The notes: generated by a model from the letters alone, not told the origin. Positions 36,449 through 46,060 are shown, counted from the stretch's first letter. The stretch is DNA of 64,000 nt from G958295935 sp965224235 (GCA_965224235.1 CBDCYP010000001.1:930001-994000), one strand, 5' to 3'. Translations and numbers: made by a program.

Positions 36449-38269
36449 GTGTTCAGGAAATTCATAGTTGTAGTTGTAGTTATCGCCGTCTTGCTGTTCG
36501 GAGCCGGCGTCGCAGGCTATACCGGCCTCGTAACTGTCCCCTTCGTTTCCTTGGTGTCCGGGGAGTCCGAGAACTCCGCCCGATACTATCCGGACGACGT
36601 TCTGGTTTACGCCTGGCTCACGTTGAACCCGTCCATGGGGCAGCGCGATAACATGCTGGACATCTGGAACCGAATCAATGACATGAGAGCAATTCGTAAT
36701 CTGATAAGAGACTTCGAGGATGCGGTGAACGACGAGTTAGAACTTGATATTGAAGACGACATACTGCCCTGGATCGGCGCAGAGGTCTCAGTGGCTATCA
36801 TGGACATCGACACAGAAGATGGCGAGGTGGACGCGGCCTTGACCATTGATGTGCGCGACATGGATGGGGCCGCCGACTTCCTGGCAGATTGGATGGATAG
36901 CCAGGAAGACGGGATTGGCGCGAGATTTGACATAGAAACGATCAATGACTTTGACGTCTGGGCGGATGAGGATAATCACCTTGCCTATTCTCTGACTCCG
37001 GACCTGCTGGTATTCGCCACTAACGCGAGGACGATGGAAGACGTTCTTGAACGGGTCGAAGGTAAAGATAGCCGTACCACGCTGGCCGAAGATGAACAGT
37101 TCGTTGCCGCTCGGGCCGCGCTGCCCGAGCGCCGATTCGCCTCGGTTTACGTCGACTATGAGCGGATGGCCGGTGTCTTTGGAGCCGACGACGGCTTTTT
37201 CGGCTTGGGAATCCCGCTCGTAGGCACATCGCTGGATTCCTGCGGTGAGGCCCTTTTTAGTTCGCCTGAATGGTTGGCGGGATCTGCCGCATGGGTGGAC
37301 CGCGGCCTGGTATTCGACCTGGTGTCGGCCAGTGGAGGAAATGCCCTGTTACCTGCGTCGTCCAGCGTTGCGGACGCGGGAGAGGCCCTTCCGGAGGGCG
37401 CTTTGGGGTTCCTCTCTACGTCGTTCGACCCAAATATGGACAACTGGCGAGACGCCCTGAGCGCCTGCCCGGTGGCTGACCTGATACCGGACTGGGATAG
37501 CCTGTCCGTTGAGGCCAATCTGGCCGTTCTCGGCCTTGTCGGACTTTTCGGCTCGGGCGACGAACCAATAATGACGGACGATATGCCGGAGCTTGGTTCA
37601 GACTCCACGCTCGCAGACGCTTTGGACGCGGGATTGTGGGCCGTAGACCGGCTGATCGGAGTGCACTTGGAAGAGGATCTTTTCGACTATCTCGACGGCG
37701 ACCTCATAGTGGCAGTTCACGACGTGGAATTCGATTCGATGATTTCCGGGGATTCCGACGCCATCCCGATTGACGGGGTGTCTATATTGTCGTATCGACC
37801 CGGTGACGAAGAGGCGTTGAGAGCGACTTTGGACAGCCTTGCCCAATGGCTCACGGCTCAGGCCGTTGATGAGGTCGACATGGGCGCAGATGGACCTGCC
37901 CGTGTCTATAGTCTCGACGAGATCGGTCTCTCGCCAGGTTACGTGATCCATGACGGTCGTTTGACTATCGGGACCACAAAGAAATCGTTGGCTACCACCG
38001 TCGCCCTTCTGAAGGGCGACGGGGCGCCACTCTCCGCTGACGGTGAATACTCACGCGCAGTGGGTTACCTTCCTGACAATCGGCAATCCTTGTTTTATAT
38101 TGACATTCATCGAATCATGACAATGCTGGACGCCGATGATCTGTCTAATGAAAACGGGGATGTGTACTATGCGCTGATGGATGGGATCGGCGTAATGGCA
38201 ATAAGCGCGAATACGGACGACGATTACAGCACGGCTACCATCGTGCTGACGCTCTTTCCAGGCGAATAG
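36449..38269 (+). CDS. DUF3352 family membrane-anchored protein
   Basis: About 606 residues from GTG 36449, chosen because GGAGG lies 7 nt upstream and the protein then opens with MFRKFIVVVVVIAVLLFGAG, a short basic start and one transmembrane helix or uncleaved signal. The rest is extracellular and rich in Asp and Glu. Repeated folding units of the DUF3352 kind include YPDDVLVYAWLTLNP, DADDLSNENGDVYYALMDGI and paired domains of about 250 residues. Function is unknown; such proteins are common in Chloroflexota and cyanobacteria. An upstream TTG (36422) is possible but not needed. Confidence 0.85.
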   Translation: MFRKFIVVVVVIAVLLFGAGVAGYTGLVTVPFVSLVSGESENSARYYPDDVLVYAWLTLNPSMGQRDNMLDIWNRINDMRAIRNLIRDFEDAVNDELELDIEDDILPWIGAEVSVAIMDIDTEDGEVDAALTIDVRDMDGAADFLADWMDSQEDGIGARFDIETINDFDVWADEDNHLAYSLTPDLLVFATNARTMEDVLERVEGKDSRTTLAEDEQFVAARAALPERRFASVYVDYERMAGVFGADDGFFGLGIPLVGTSLDSCGEALFSSPEWLAGSAAWVDRGLVFDLVSASGGNALLPASSSVADAGEALPEGALGFLSTSFDPNMDNWRDALSACPVADLIPDWDSLSVEANLAVLGLVGLFGSGDEPIMTDDMPELGSDSTLADALDAGLWAVDRLIGVHLEEDLFDYLDGDLIVAVHDVEFDSMISGDSDAIPIDGVSILSYRPGDEEALRATLDSLAQWLTAQAVDEVDMGADGPARVYSLDEIGLSPGYVIHDGRLTIGTTKKSLATTVALLKGDGAPLSADGEYSRAVGYLPDNRQSLFYIDIHRIMTMLDADDLSNENGDVYYALMDGIGVMAISANTDDDYSTATIVLTLFPGE

Positions 38270-38540
38270 TTGCGTATCGAACCCGGCGTTTCGTGGATCA
38301 ACCCGTTTGGTCACAGGGGCGCCATTACGAGCCCGACCCTTCAGTGGACGGCTGCGCCAACTCCTCAAGCTCCCGGCATGACCTGCCATTGTGCAGAGTC
38401 GCCCTCTGCATGATTGCCGGGCAGCCGGGCGACAATGTCGAACGCGGAATTCCCCCGGCACGCACGATTCCAAACGGATGAAACACGCACATTCCTCTGG
38501 CGCCGTACGCGCTTCCCTTCACCTCCGCGAAGGCGGTCTG

Positions 38541-39230
38541 TCAGGACGCGATTTCTATTGAGCCGAATGTGGAGGAGGCGAGGATCGTCAGCCTGGCTTT
38601 GGGGTCGGAGGGTTGAGCGCGTTTGGTTTCAAAGCTTCCGAATAGATTAGTGGTCTGGACGTCGACTGCCCAGTCGTCCGGGACACGGAGCCTCAGGCTG
38701 CCAAACAAAGCTGTTGCCTCTATGGTGGCTTCATCTCCGGCAACGGTCGCGCCGCGCAGGTCCACCTCAGCGCTGCCGAAGATGGCCGAAACCTGTCCGC
38801 TTCGTAAACTCTGGTCGCTGGTGCGTTGTTCACCGCCCGCGAAGAAAGCGGATATGTTGAGGTCAGATGTTCCGGCCGCGGCGGCGGCGTTCTGCGGGCG
38901 GGAGCGCCGCGAGAGTCTTCTTCCGCCGCCGAAGAGTATGACTGCGCCAAGGATGAGCAGGAGTACAGGCCACAGTATCCCGATGCTGACGTCCAGGACG
39001 CTAAGCGTTCCAAGGAGGAGTATCACGCCGGCGACTATGAGTCCTCTGCTCACCACCCAGGAACGGGGGTTCACCAGGAAGTTTGAAGCTCCGACAACGA
39101 TGAGAATTACCGGCCACCATACCCATATACTGAAGGGGAGTCCGACGAGGTGGTCAACAAGGAACAGGCTACCCGCGACAATAAGTGCCAAGCCGATGGC
39201 TACTCGCTGGGCGCTAATGGAGGTCGTCAA
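38541..39230 (-). CDS. LiaF-like membrane protein (cell-envelope stress type)
   Basis: 229 residues. Four transmembrane helices in the first 110 (VAIGLALIVAGSLFLVDHLV; two PVILIVVGASNF / PVLLLILGAVILFGG repeats), as in LiaF-TMD/DUF5668. The C-terminal part (ISAFFAGGEQRT, VSAIFGSAEVDLRGATV, TALFGSLRLRVPDDW) is the LiaF C-terminal repeat of short beta strands. LiaF proteins repress cell-wall stress sensor kinases; no LiaRS partner lies nearby, so the role is open. Confidence 0.88.
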   Translation of the reverse strand: MTTSISAQRVAIGLALIVAGSLFLVDHLVGLPFSIWVWWPVILIVVGASNFLVNPRSWVVSRGLIVAGVILLLGTLSVLDVSIGILWPVLLLILGAVILFGGGRRLSRRSRPQNAAAAAGTSDLNISAFFAGGEQRTSDQSLRSGQVSAIFGSAEVDLRGATVAGDEATIEATALFGSLRLRVPDDWAVDVQTTNLFGSFETKRAQPSDPKARLTILASSTFGSIEIAS

Positions 39231-39554
39231 CGTCGCTGATTCTTTCTACCGTTCACGGAAAGGAATGTGATTCTTCGCCTTCCGTACGGTCTTCCGGCCA
39301 GGACATATTACCACTGCCGCTTCGGCGAAGATCGTAGCGCCGCCCGGGTTATCTTCGTGGCCCTGTCCCGGTTCTTGCGCGCCTGACAAACCGGGTGGTA
39401 CGAATGAGGCAGGTCAGATCGTAGACCTTGGCCATTCGATAGTGCGATTTCGCGCTGCCTCCTGCATCGGCGCCCGGTTTAGGGGGCTTCGCCCAAACTA
39501 CCGGGCAGGATCGGCGGCCGTCAGCATATTGCAACTTCAAGACCTTGGCGCGGT
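39231..39554. other. Intergenic, no gene recognised
   Basis: About 320 bp with stops in all frames. It precedes the truncated ABC ATPase fragment and holds no repeat I recognise. Confidence 0.4.
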
Positions 39555-39740
39555 GTGCGAAAGGATGGACAGGTTAGCGATTTCGTTATCCGGACAGATG
39601 GGCTGACGAAGCGATACGGCAAGATCGTAGCCGTGGACGGGCTGTCGTTGGAGGTGCGACGGGGCCATGTCTACGGGCTTCTTGGCCCGAACGGTTCGGG
39701 GAAGACGACCACTATGGGGATGCTGCTGGGGCTGGTGCGC
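39555..39740 (+). pseudogene. N-terminal fragment of an ABC transporter ATPase
   Basis: GTG 39555 then VIRTDGLTKRYGKIVAVDGL and GLLGPNGSGKTTTMGMLLGL, a standard Walker A region of an ABC-2/drug-type ATPase. The frame is cut after LLGLVR at about 39740, where the sequence becomes the complement of a HAD gene. Signature motif and Walker B are missing. Confidence 0.85.
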
Positions 39741-40046
39741 TTTCGGAAAGGGGACGCAAACGTGTGGAAAGTAAGTCTCCCAGTCGTCTAATAGCCGTTG
39801 CCAGGTTCCCGAAGTCATCGCAAAATCGCGCTCGATGCGCCTGAACACCTGGTATTTATCTCCATGCCCGCGGGAATCCAGCTCGATCAACCTGTCCAGG
39901 TATTCGACAAACGGGACTTGACCGAGCAGATCCGGTAGCCGCTCGACCTGGTTATACAGATAGGCCCGCAGACTGCTCAGGCGATCCAGAATCGTCCCAT
40001 CAAGGTCGAATAGGACTGCCCGTATCGGGGTTGCCACAGCAGTCAT
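39741..40046 (-). pseudogene. N-terminal fragment of a HAD-superfamily hydrolase
   Basis: Starts TPIRAVLFDLDGTILDRLSS, motif I with nucleophile DxDGT, followed by the cap region (YNQVERLPDLLGQVPFVEYL, then TWQRLLDDWETYFPHVCVPF). It ends at about 39741, where the reading continues into the complement of an ABC ATPase. Motifs II to IV (Thr, Lys and acidic residues) are lost, so it is inactive. Confidence 0.85.
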
Positions 40047-40341
40047 TCCTTCCGATGAACTTCAACGTGAGCCTGTCGACCTGCCCTCAGGAAGCGCTCC
40101 AAGGCCAATGCTAGCATCGCGATGTGTAGGGCTTCGAGAGTACAGACTGCTCGTCGCACGAAGCGAGTGTCCTGCTTGCATATCGCAGGGTGATTGGCCA
40201 TCACCACAGCCCTTTTTTTGGGCGCGCATTGACACACCGAACCCCGCGGTGAGACCACCTGCTGTGGTGAGGTTCCAGCTTGGGCGCCGTTCATTTGCGA
40301 TGTCTCACAAGCACCGTTAGCATGACATTAAATGAGGTGAA

Positions 40342-40659
40342 ATGATGGACGGAACCAGTATCGGCAATAACGCTATTGGCATCGTTGCGGCTGGCCGCAT
40401 TAACGCGATCGGTCTTGTTGCGGCAGGCGGCCTAAACGCAATTGGCATGGTTGCGGTCAGCGTCCTTAACGCGATTGGACTCGTTATGTTCGGCGTCACA
40501 AACTCAATTGGTCTTGTTGCAGTGGGAGGCGTAAACGCGATTGGTCTGGTCGCTATAGGTGGCGTAAATGCAACGGGTATTGTTGCCATAGGCGGCTTAA
40601 ACGCGACGGGTGTTATTGCCGTCGGATCGGGGAATAACAGAAGTGCTTTACCCATGTAG
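40342..40659 (+). CDS. Decapeptide-repeat protein (beta-solenoid candidate)
   Basis: 105 residues built from about eight tandem 10-residue units with consensus GGxNA(I/T)G(L/I)(V/I)A, for example GGVNAIGLVAIGGVNATGIV. The DNA repeat is 30 bp with synonymous drift, so selection acts on the protein. No signal peptide or Cys. Regular Gly and Asn turns with alternating Val/Ile point to a short right-handed beta-solenoid or a stacked fibre. ATG 40342 (or 40345) follows GAGGTGA. A similar NAIG/NSIG style is known in uncharacterised bacterial proteins, but I cannot name the family. Confidence 0.7.
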   Translation: MMDGTSIGNNAIGIVAAGRINAIGLVAAGGLNAIGMVAVSVLNAIGLVMFGVTNSIGLVAVGGVNAIGLVAIGGVNATGIVAIGGLNATGVIAVGSGNNRSALPM

Positions 40660-40682
40660 TAATCGCTGAAGGGGAACGCTTC

Positions 40683-41093
40683 GTGAGAAAGAAATCAGCC
40701 GGAGAGAGCACAGAGGCCGAATTCGGCCTCGCCCAGCTCGGGCAGGTGGCGTTCCGAATTCACGACGTCGATCGCTCCATCGAGTTTTATCGTGGCGCGC
40801 TCAGGATGAAATTCCTGTTCAGCGCCGGGACGATGGCGTTCTTCGACCGCGGAGGCGTCCGGCTGATGCTGACCATGCCCGAACGGGCAGAATTCGACCG
40901 GCCGGGATCAATACTCTACTTCAAGGTCGACGACATCGAGGCAACCAGGTCGACGCTGATCGACCGCGGCGTAGATTTCATCGACGAGCCACACCTGATC
41001 GCTCGAATGCCCGACCACGAAATTTGGATGTCGTTCTTCAACGACCCGTCGGAGAACATGCTGGCGCTAATGAGCGAAGTGAGGGGCAACTAG
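40683..41093 (+). CDS. VOC family protein
   Basis: 136 residues from GTG 40683 after AAGGGGA. A glyoxalase-type fold: LGQVAFRIHDVDRSIEFYRG opens the first half, then YFKVDDIEATRSTLIDRGVD and FFNDPSENMLALMSEV close the second, where His and Glu are the expected metal ligands. It lies 23 bp after the repeat protein on the same strand. Substrate unknown. Confidence 0.85.
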   Translation: MRKKSAGESTEAEFGLAQLGQVAFRIHDVDRSIEFYRGALRMKFLFSAGTMAFFDRGGVRLMLTMPERAEFDRPGSILYFKVDDIEATRSTLIDRGVDFIDEPHLIARMPDHEIWMSFFNDPSENMLALMSEVRGN

Positions 41094-41261
41094 TCTCTCG
41101 GCGGGCGATCGTTTTGGTGGCATTCCGCCTTCGCTCCCCCGGTGCAATGAGCGGCGGTCGGATGTCGCCGTCGCCCGTCGGCCCGATGCGCCGGTCGCCC
41201 TGTCTGAACACAACGGCAAAGCATGGACGCACAGTAGACTCATCCCCACAAGGGGACGCCG

Positions 41262-41836
41262 TTGAACATGTGCGCATCAGACAGCCGACACCGATCATCA
41301 GCCAATAGCTATTGGCTGATGCCGGGCCGCTTCGCCGCCGGGGAGTATCCCGGCTCAATGGACCCCGCCGGAGCTGCGACAAAACTGAAACACTTGCTCT
41401 ACGCGGGGATCGACCAATTCATCGACCTGACGGAGCCGGAAGAGCTGGTCCCCTACTTCGAGATCCCGCAGGGGGAAAGCCCTTCGCCATGGCCTGACGG
41501 TTGGGTGGGAGCGGCATCCGATCGTCGACATAAGCGTCCCGCTCTGCCCTGAGCAGATGGTCATGATCCATGACGCCATCGACGACCCCTTGAACAGCGG
41601 CAAGACCGTCTATGTCCACTGCTGAGGCGGAGTAGGCCTGACCGGCACTGTAGTTGGTTGCTGTTTGGCTCTTCATGGACATACAGGAGACGCAGCTCTT
41701 CGACAGATCGCAGAGTGGTGGCAAGGTGTAGAAAAGATCCACATGCAACCCATTCCACCCGAAACCAAAGAACAAAGAACAACGTGACTATTTCCGCAAC
41801 TGGGCTGAGCCAGCGCAAAGAGACGCGACCGCATGA
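41262..41836 (+). pseudogene. Dual-specificity/tyrosine phosphatase-like protein, multiply broken
   Basis: Starts in the conserved NSYWLMPGRFAAGEYPGS. A frameshift near 41505 moves to HPIVDISVPLCPEQMVMIHD and then NSGKTVYVHC. There the active-site loop HCxGGVGRTG is ruined: TGC is followed by TGA (stop) where relatives have Trp, and the catalytic Arg is Leu (GGVGLTG). A third lesion near 41785 joins WWQGVEKIHMQP to REYFRNWAEPAQRDATA-like sequence and TGA 41834-41836. Relatives usually precede an ADP-ribosylglycohydrolase gene, as here. Confidence 0.8.
41297..41320. repeat. 24-bp perfect palindrome
   Basis: Half-site ATCAGCCAATAG followed directly by its reverse complement, no spacer. It lies over the codons for the conserved ANSYWLMP region of the phosphatase relic, so coding constraint may explain part of it. 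Confidence 0.85.
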
Positions 41837-41849
41837 GTGAATAACAACC

Positions 41850-42783
41850 CTGGACCGTTTCCACTGCTGTCTGCCGGGACTGGCCGCAGGCGACGCGCTG
41901 GCAACCACACTTGAGTTCAAGACGCCCGGTACTTTCAGTCCAATCGACGACATGTCGGCGGCGGGCCGTTCAGATTGAAGCCCGGCGAGTGGACGGACGC
42001 CACGTCCATGGCGTTGTGCCTGGCCGCGAGCCTGATCGAAAGAGGCGGGTTTGATGCCAGGGACCAGATGCGACGCTACGTGCGTTGGTGGGAGGAAGGC
42101 TACCTTTCCTCCACGGGACATGCTTTGATATCGGGAACACCGTCGCAGACGCGTTGTCGCATTTCAAGACCGGTGACCCCTACTCCGGGTCCTCCGACCC
42201 GTATTCTGCCGGGAACGGTTCCCTGATGCGGCTCGCTCCGGCGCCCAAGTATTTTGCCGGCGATGCCGCCGAGGCAATCGAATGGAGCGCGGGGAGTTCG
42301 AGGACCACCCACGGGGCTGAAGAAGCGGTAGACGCTTGCCGCTACTTCTCCGGCCTGCTGGTTGGCGCGTTGCAGGAGGTCGATAAAGAGACGCTCCTCG
42401 CGTCATGCCCCTGCTGCCCGGTCGAAGGACTTTAACTTTAGGAGAGTAGCCCGCTGGCGGAGAATGTCGTGGCTATCGCCGACGGGTCGTTCAAGCATCG
42501 GGAACCCCCCGATATCAGAGGAACGGGGTACGTTGTCGACTCACTGAAGGAGGCGCTTTGGGCCTTCCACCGATCCGGTGACTTTCGTGAGGGCGCCCTC
42601 CTGGCCTTCAACCTCGGAGACGGCGCCGATACGACTGGCGCAATCTACGGACAGATCGCCGGAGCGCACTACGGAGCTGAAGCAATACCGTCTGAATGGC
42701 GCAAACGGCTTACGATGACAACCGAGATGGCGTCAATGGCCGACAGCCTCCATGCTCACGGCATGAATTCCTTCGCGGAGTAG
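41850..42783 (+). pseudogene. ADP-ribosylglycohydrolase, frameshifted
   Basis: Three frames in turn cover one ADP-ribosyl-hydrolase: CCLPGLAAGDALATTLEFKT, then KPGEWTDATSMALCLAASLI, GHCFDIGNTVADALSHF, PYSAGNGSLMRLAPAPKYF, THGAEEAVDACRYFSGLLVG, and finally GTGYVVDSLKEALWAFHRSG with GDGADTTGAIYGQIAGAHYG. Breaks occur near 41960, 42120 and 42430. The metal motif T-D-D is also changed (WTDATS). In intact form it would remove ADP-ribose from protein or nucleic acid. It follows the phosphatase relic. Confidence 0.85.
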
Positions 42784-43125
42784 TTTTCCTGTAAGCGCTC
42801 CGACCATGAGACGCCCACGCCGGACAGAGAATGACGATTTGACTACGCCGCGATTACCATGCCGTAGCGGCGGGTTTCAAGAGCCTGTTTCAAAGGTCCT
42901 TTGCGTATGTTCGTATCGACCGCCATGCGACGTATTCCCCTTTTCATGGGAATAACGAGATTGTTATACGTCGTCGTTCTCTGAGTTACTGCGACAATCG
43001 AAATCTGAAAAATAGTCGCTTCGGAGATCCGAGGTTTCTGAAACACGCTCTTCAAACCCGCTCCGAGACGCCAACCTGGACGAGGTGTTGGGTAGAAGAC
43101 GATTGAATGCCAAGGAGGTACGACA
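42784..43125. other. Intergenic, no gene recognised
   Basis: About 340 bp, AT-richer than its surroundings from 42945 to 43035. The CAAGGAGGT at 43111-43119 is the ribosome site of the next gene. Confidence 0.45.
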
Positions 43126-44454
43126 TTGGAGCCATTTGCTCATGACATCATGGCGCTTATAGGCCGCGCCCCTTGGCGCGAGGCGGTTGCGTACAGGGAT
43201 ACGTGGCCACACGAGTATGTCGTGATCAAGAAGGACAGCCGGGAAGATCTGCTAGCCGCGTTCTGTGCGCGTTTCGCGCGGGGAGAGGGCGTAGAGCGCC
43301 TGTTTTTCGGCCAGAAGCGGAAGTACCTTTTTCTGGGCGACAACAAGAACTGGACTATGACGGACTGCATCGACATGGACCTGGAAGCAGACGACGATGT
43401 GCTGAACCGGGCTCTGCTGTACCGCGACCGCCGCGACTCCTTAATTCAAACCAGGGACACCAGGATGCGAGAGGGAGAACCCGCCAAGCCCACGCCAAAA
43501 GACGCGATAGAGCAATTGGACGTCCGTTGTATATGGAAGCATGAGGCGCTCAACTTCACCCCTTGGCTTGCCAAGGACCTCCACCTGATGGGGGATGCAG
43601 TGGGGATGAATCTGGAACCGGTCCAGACGGAAGTGCCGGTGGGCTCGTACTTTCTCGATATTCTGGCGAGAGAAACCGGCGAGGGCGTGATAGTAGCCAT
43701 CGAAAACCAATTGGAAGAGACCGACCTCATCCATCTCGGCCAGCTCCTCATCTATGCGACCGGCTGCGGCGCGCACATCGCAATATGGGTCGCACCAGAG
43801 TTCGGCAACGAGCATGCCCAAGCTCTGCATCGGCCCAACGAATGGACGAACGAGAGAATATGATTCTTCGGCGTAAAGGTCGAGGTCATCAAGGATGCTA
43901 GTAGCGAGCGCCCTGAACCGAGGTTCCGACTGGTGGTATACCCCGGCGGCTGGACCAAGGAGATTACGCGGCCGTCATGGGAGAAACCCCTGGACCTTCG
44001 GCGGCGCTCCGACTTCTTCCAACCACTGGTAACCAGGCTGCTTGGAGATGACTTCGCCGATAAGGCCGTCAATTACTTTGACCAGGCCGGCCGGCTCTTC
44101 CCCTCCCGAGTCAACCCGGATATGGGTTACTCGGTGTCTTTCTACCGAGACAACAGCGCCTGGGCAACTTTCCATATTCGAATGGAAAAAACCGAGTTGA
44201 CCAAACTATATTTTCGACGAGTTGAAGGTCGACCAGGCGCAGATTGAGCGAAGTGTCGACGCCGGTCCCGACCCGGAATGGCAATGGCTCAGGTATGACA
44301 ACTACGCTTTCTCCACGATAGGCGTCAGGAGAGACGGGTCCATTGACGATCCTCCGGAAAAGCTGGAAAAGACCAGGGCCTGGATGATTGATCTCCTTCC
44401 ATCTTCAAGGCAACCTTCGATCCGCGTCTCGCACAGGCGCCAGGCTCCAAGTAA
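43126..44454 (+). pseudogene. DUF4268/PD-(D/E)XK nuclease-like protein with stop and frameshifts
   Basis: TTG 43126 follows CAAGGAGGT. The first 245 codons contain a nuclease-like core (SYFLDILARETGEGVIVAIE and NQLEETDLIHLGQLLIYATG: D, E-x-x and Q positions). TGA 43861-43863 interrupts, then FFGVKVEVIKDASSERPEPR continues in the same frame. A +1 shift near 44215 leads to DELKVDQAQIERSVDAGPDP and EWQWLRYDNYAFSTI, the DUF4268 C-terminal half. A last shift gives KATFDPRLAQAPGSK and TAA 44452-44454. Intact relatives occur in genome-defence neighbourhoods. Confidence 0.85.
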
Positions 44455-44536
44455 CCGTCATCCGGTCCAACCCGGGGAGGTTCGGTACGAACAACTGGAA
44501 GCGGAGCGGGAAAGACGCAACAGTTAGGAAGCACGA

Positions 44537-45240
44537 ATGAACTCGAAGATAAGAGACGCCTGCACCCCCGCGGCATTCTACGCGAGGGTGTCCAGCAACT
44601 AACAGGACGTGGACCTCTCCGTCGCAACCCGGATGAGAGCGCTCAAGGAATACGCCAAGTCCAACGTCTACTCCCGAGCCAGCGAGTATGTCGACGAAGC
44701 TGACAACGGATGCATCGCCGACCGCCCCGAATTCCGCAGGATGATCCAGGAGGGCAGGCAACCTGACGCCTCCTTTCAGGTCATCTTTGTCTAGGGAACC
44801 TCTGAACAACTCCGTGTTCCAATCCGTTCGCCCTGAGCTTGTCGAAGGGTTCTGGCCTCCTCCCCCACAGGGGGAGGATTCAGGAGGGGGGAACCTCCGC
44901 TCTGCCAAGCGCATCGGCCACTTGTTCAGAGATTCCCTAGAAGTTTCTCCCGTTTCACCGGAAAGCGCGAGCCCGCTGACGCCTTCAAGTCAATGCTCAG
45001 GGATAAGGGCGTAAAGGTCACCTCCATTACAGAGCACGCCGACGACTTTCCCACCTGCAAGCTTCTGGAGGCCAATCTCGAAGGCATCGAGGATTTCTAC
45101 TTGGAGAATATTGCACAGGAGACTGTCCAGGGTAAGCGGGAGGCGCTTCGAGGGGTTCTACCTCGGCGCCAATCACGCATTTACGGCGGTATCACAGCGA
45201 TTCGGCATAATCCTGCCGCACAGGCAATCCCTTATCCTTT
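44537..45240 (+). pseudogene. Serine recombinase (resolvase/invertase), interrupted by a 144-bp element
   Basis: N-terminal catalytic domain with YARVSS (nucleophile Ser) followed at once by an in-frame TAA, then QDVDLSVATRMRALKEYAKS and ADRPEFRRMIQEGRQP. The 144-bp element lies at 44794-44937. After it the domain continues KFSRFTGKREPADAFKSMLR and VTSITEHADDFPTCKLLEAN, with a late frameshift to FYLGANHAFTAV. The large DNA-binding part is missing. Possibly the relic of an integrated mobile element. Confidence 0.85.
44794..44937 (+). mobile_element. 144-bp MITE-like element, copy C
   Basis: Ends GGGAACCTCTGAACAA and TTGTTCAGAGATTCCC, TA on both sides (44792-44793, 44938-44939). Same orientation as copy A and same length as A and B. 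It is inserted in the serine recombinase pseudogene. Confidence 0.88.
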
Positions 45241-45318
45241 TACCGTTTACCGTAGAAGGCCAAGCCCAGACCGCAGGCCGGTTTGAAACCCGCCGATGCG
45301 AATTGAACGGGCACCGAA

Positions 45319-46047
45319 TCACCCCGTCACGTAATCCACTGCGTTAAGCAAAAGTTGCTGGAACGGCCCCGGCCGCCGGGGCGGACAAAGGCAGGTCGTG
45401 GCATGTCCGTCGAGCAGCATGCCGACCGAGACGCCCGAGTGACCCAATGCCAGGTTGACGACCTTTCCCGCGCCGTATCCGCTCGACCAACCCAACGGCC
45501 TGTCGGCGCCTTCGTACGACGCTCCCAAGAAAATGTCGATCCCGGGCTGCAGGTCCATGTCGCAGTACAGCTCATCGTGGGTCTCGAAATCGTCCATGCC
45601 ACTGGTTACCGGGTGATCGCGGTCCCAGATGTTCACCGTAAATTGACCGAAGTGGCCATGCGTGCTGACACCCGATACCCAGCCGCCCCCGGTCAGTTTT
45701 TTCATCTCAGTCCAGTCGGGGCATGAATCGGCCGAGATATGGAGCGAGATGAGCCCGCCGCCACTATCCACAAACGACTTCAGGCCTGTTCTTTGAGAAT
45801 CGCTCAGATCATTGTTCGGGTCGCCCCCCGGATAAGAAAGACGCAGCGATTCAATCTCTTCGACAAATTGGTTTCGCCGCCAGGTATTGAGGACAATTCC
45901 GTCATATCCGGACAAAGACGGCTCAGCAAGCTCCCGGGCTGATCTCGTTACACGGACGGTGTGCCCAGCGGTCCTCAGGCATTTGGTGATGACCGGCGTC
46001 GTTAGGTGGTAGGGGTGAAATCCGCCCGTTATCAATAGAATCTTCAT
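45319..46047 (-). CDS. ThuA domain protein
   Basis: 242 residues of the ThuA/GATase-like fold: ILLITGGFHPYHLTTPVITK, YDGIVLNTWRRN, GGGLISLHISADSCPDW, HPVTSGMDDFETHDELYCDM, then KVVNLALGHSGVSV. ThuA-type proteins occur in carbohydrate catabolic clusters, and some are linked to trehalose or glycoside use. It lies downstream of the peptide-type ABC operon on the same strand, with a small mobile element in between, so joint transcription is uncertain. Confidence 0.88.
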   Translation of the reverse strand: MKILLITGGFHPYHLTTPVITKCLRTAGHTVRVTRSARELAEPSLSGYDGIVLNTWRRNQFVEEIESLRLSYPGGDPNNDLSDSQRTGLKSFVDSGGGLISLHISADSCPDWTEMKKLTGGGWVSGVSTHGHFGQFTVNIWDRDHPVTSGMDDFETHDELYCDMDLQPGIDIFLGASYEGADRPLGWSSGYGAGKVVNLALGHSGVSVGMLLDGHATTCLCPPRRPGPFQQLLLNAVDYVTG

Positions 46048-46060
46048 GTCGTCCTCCGAG

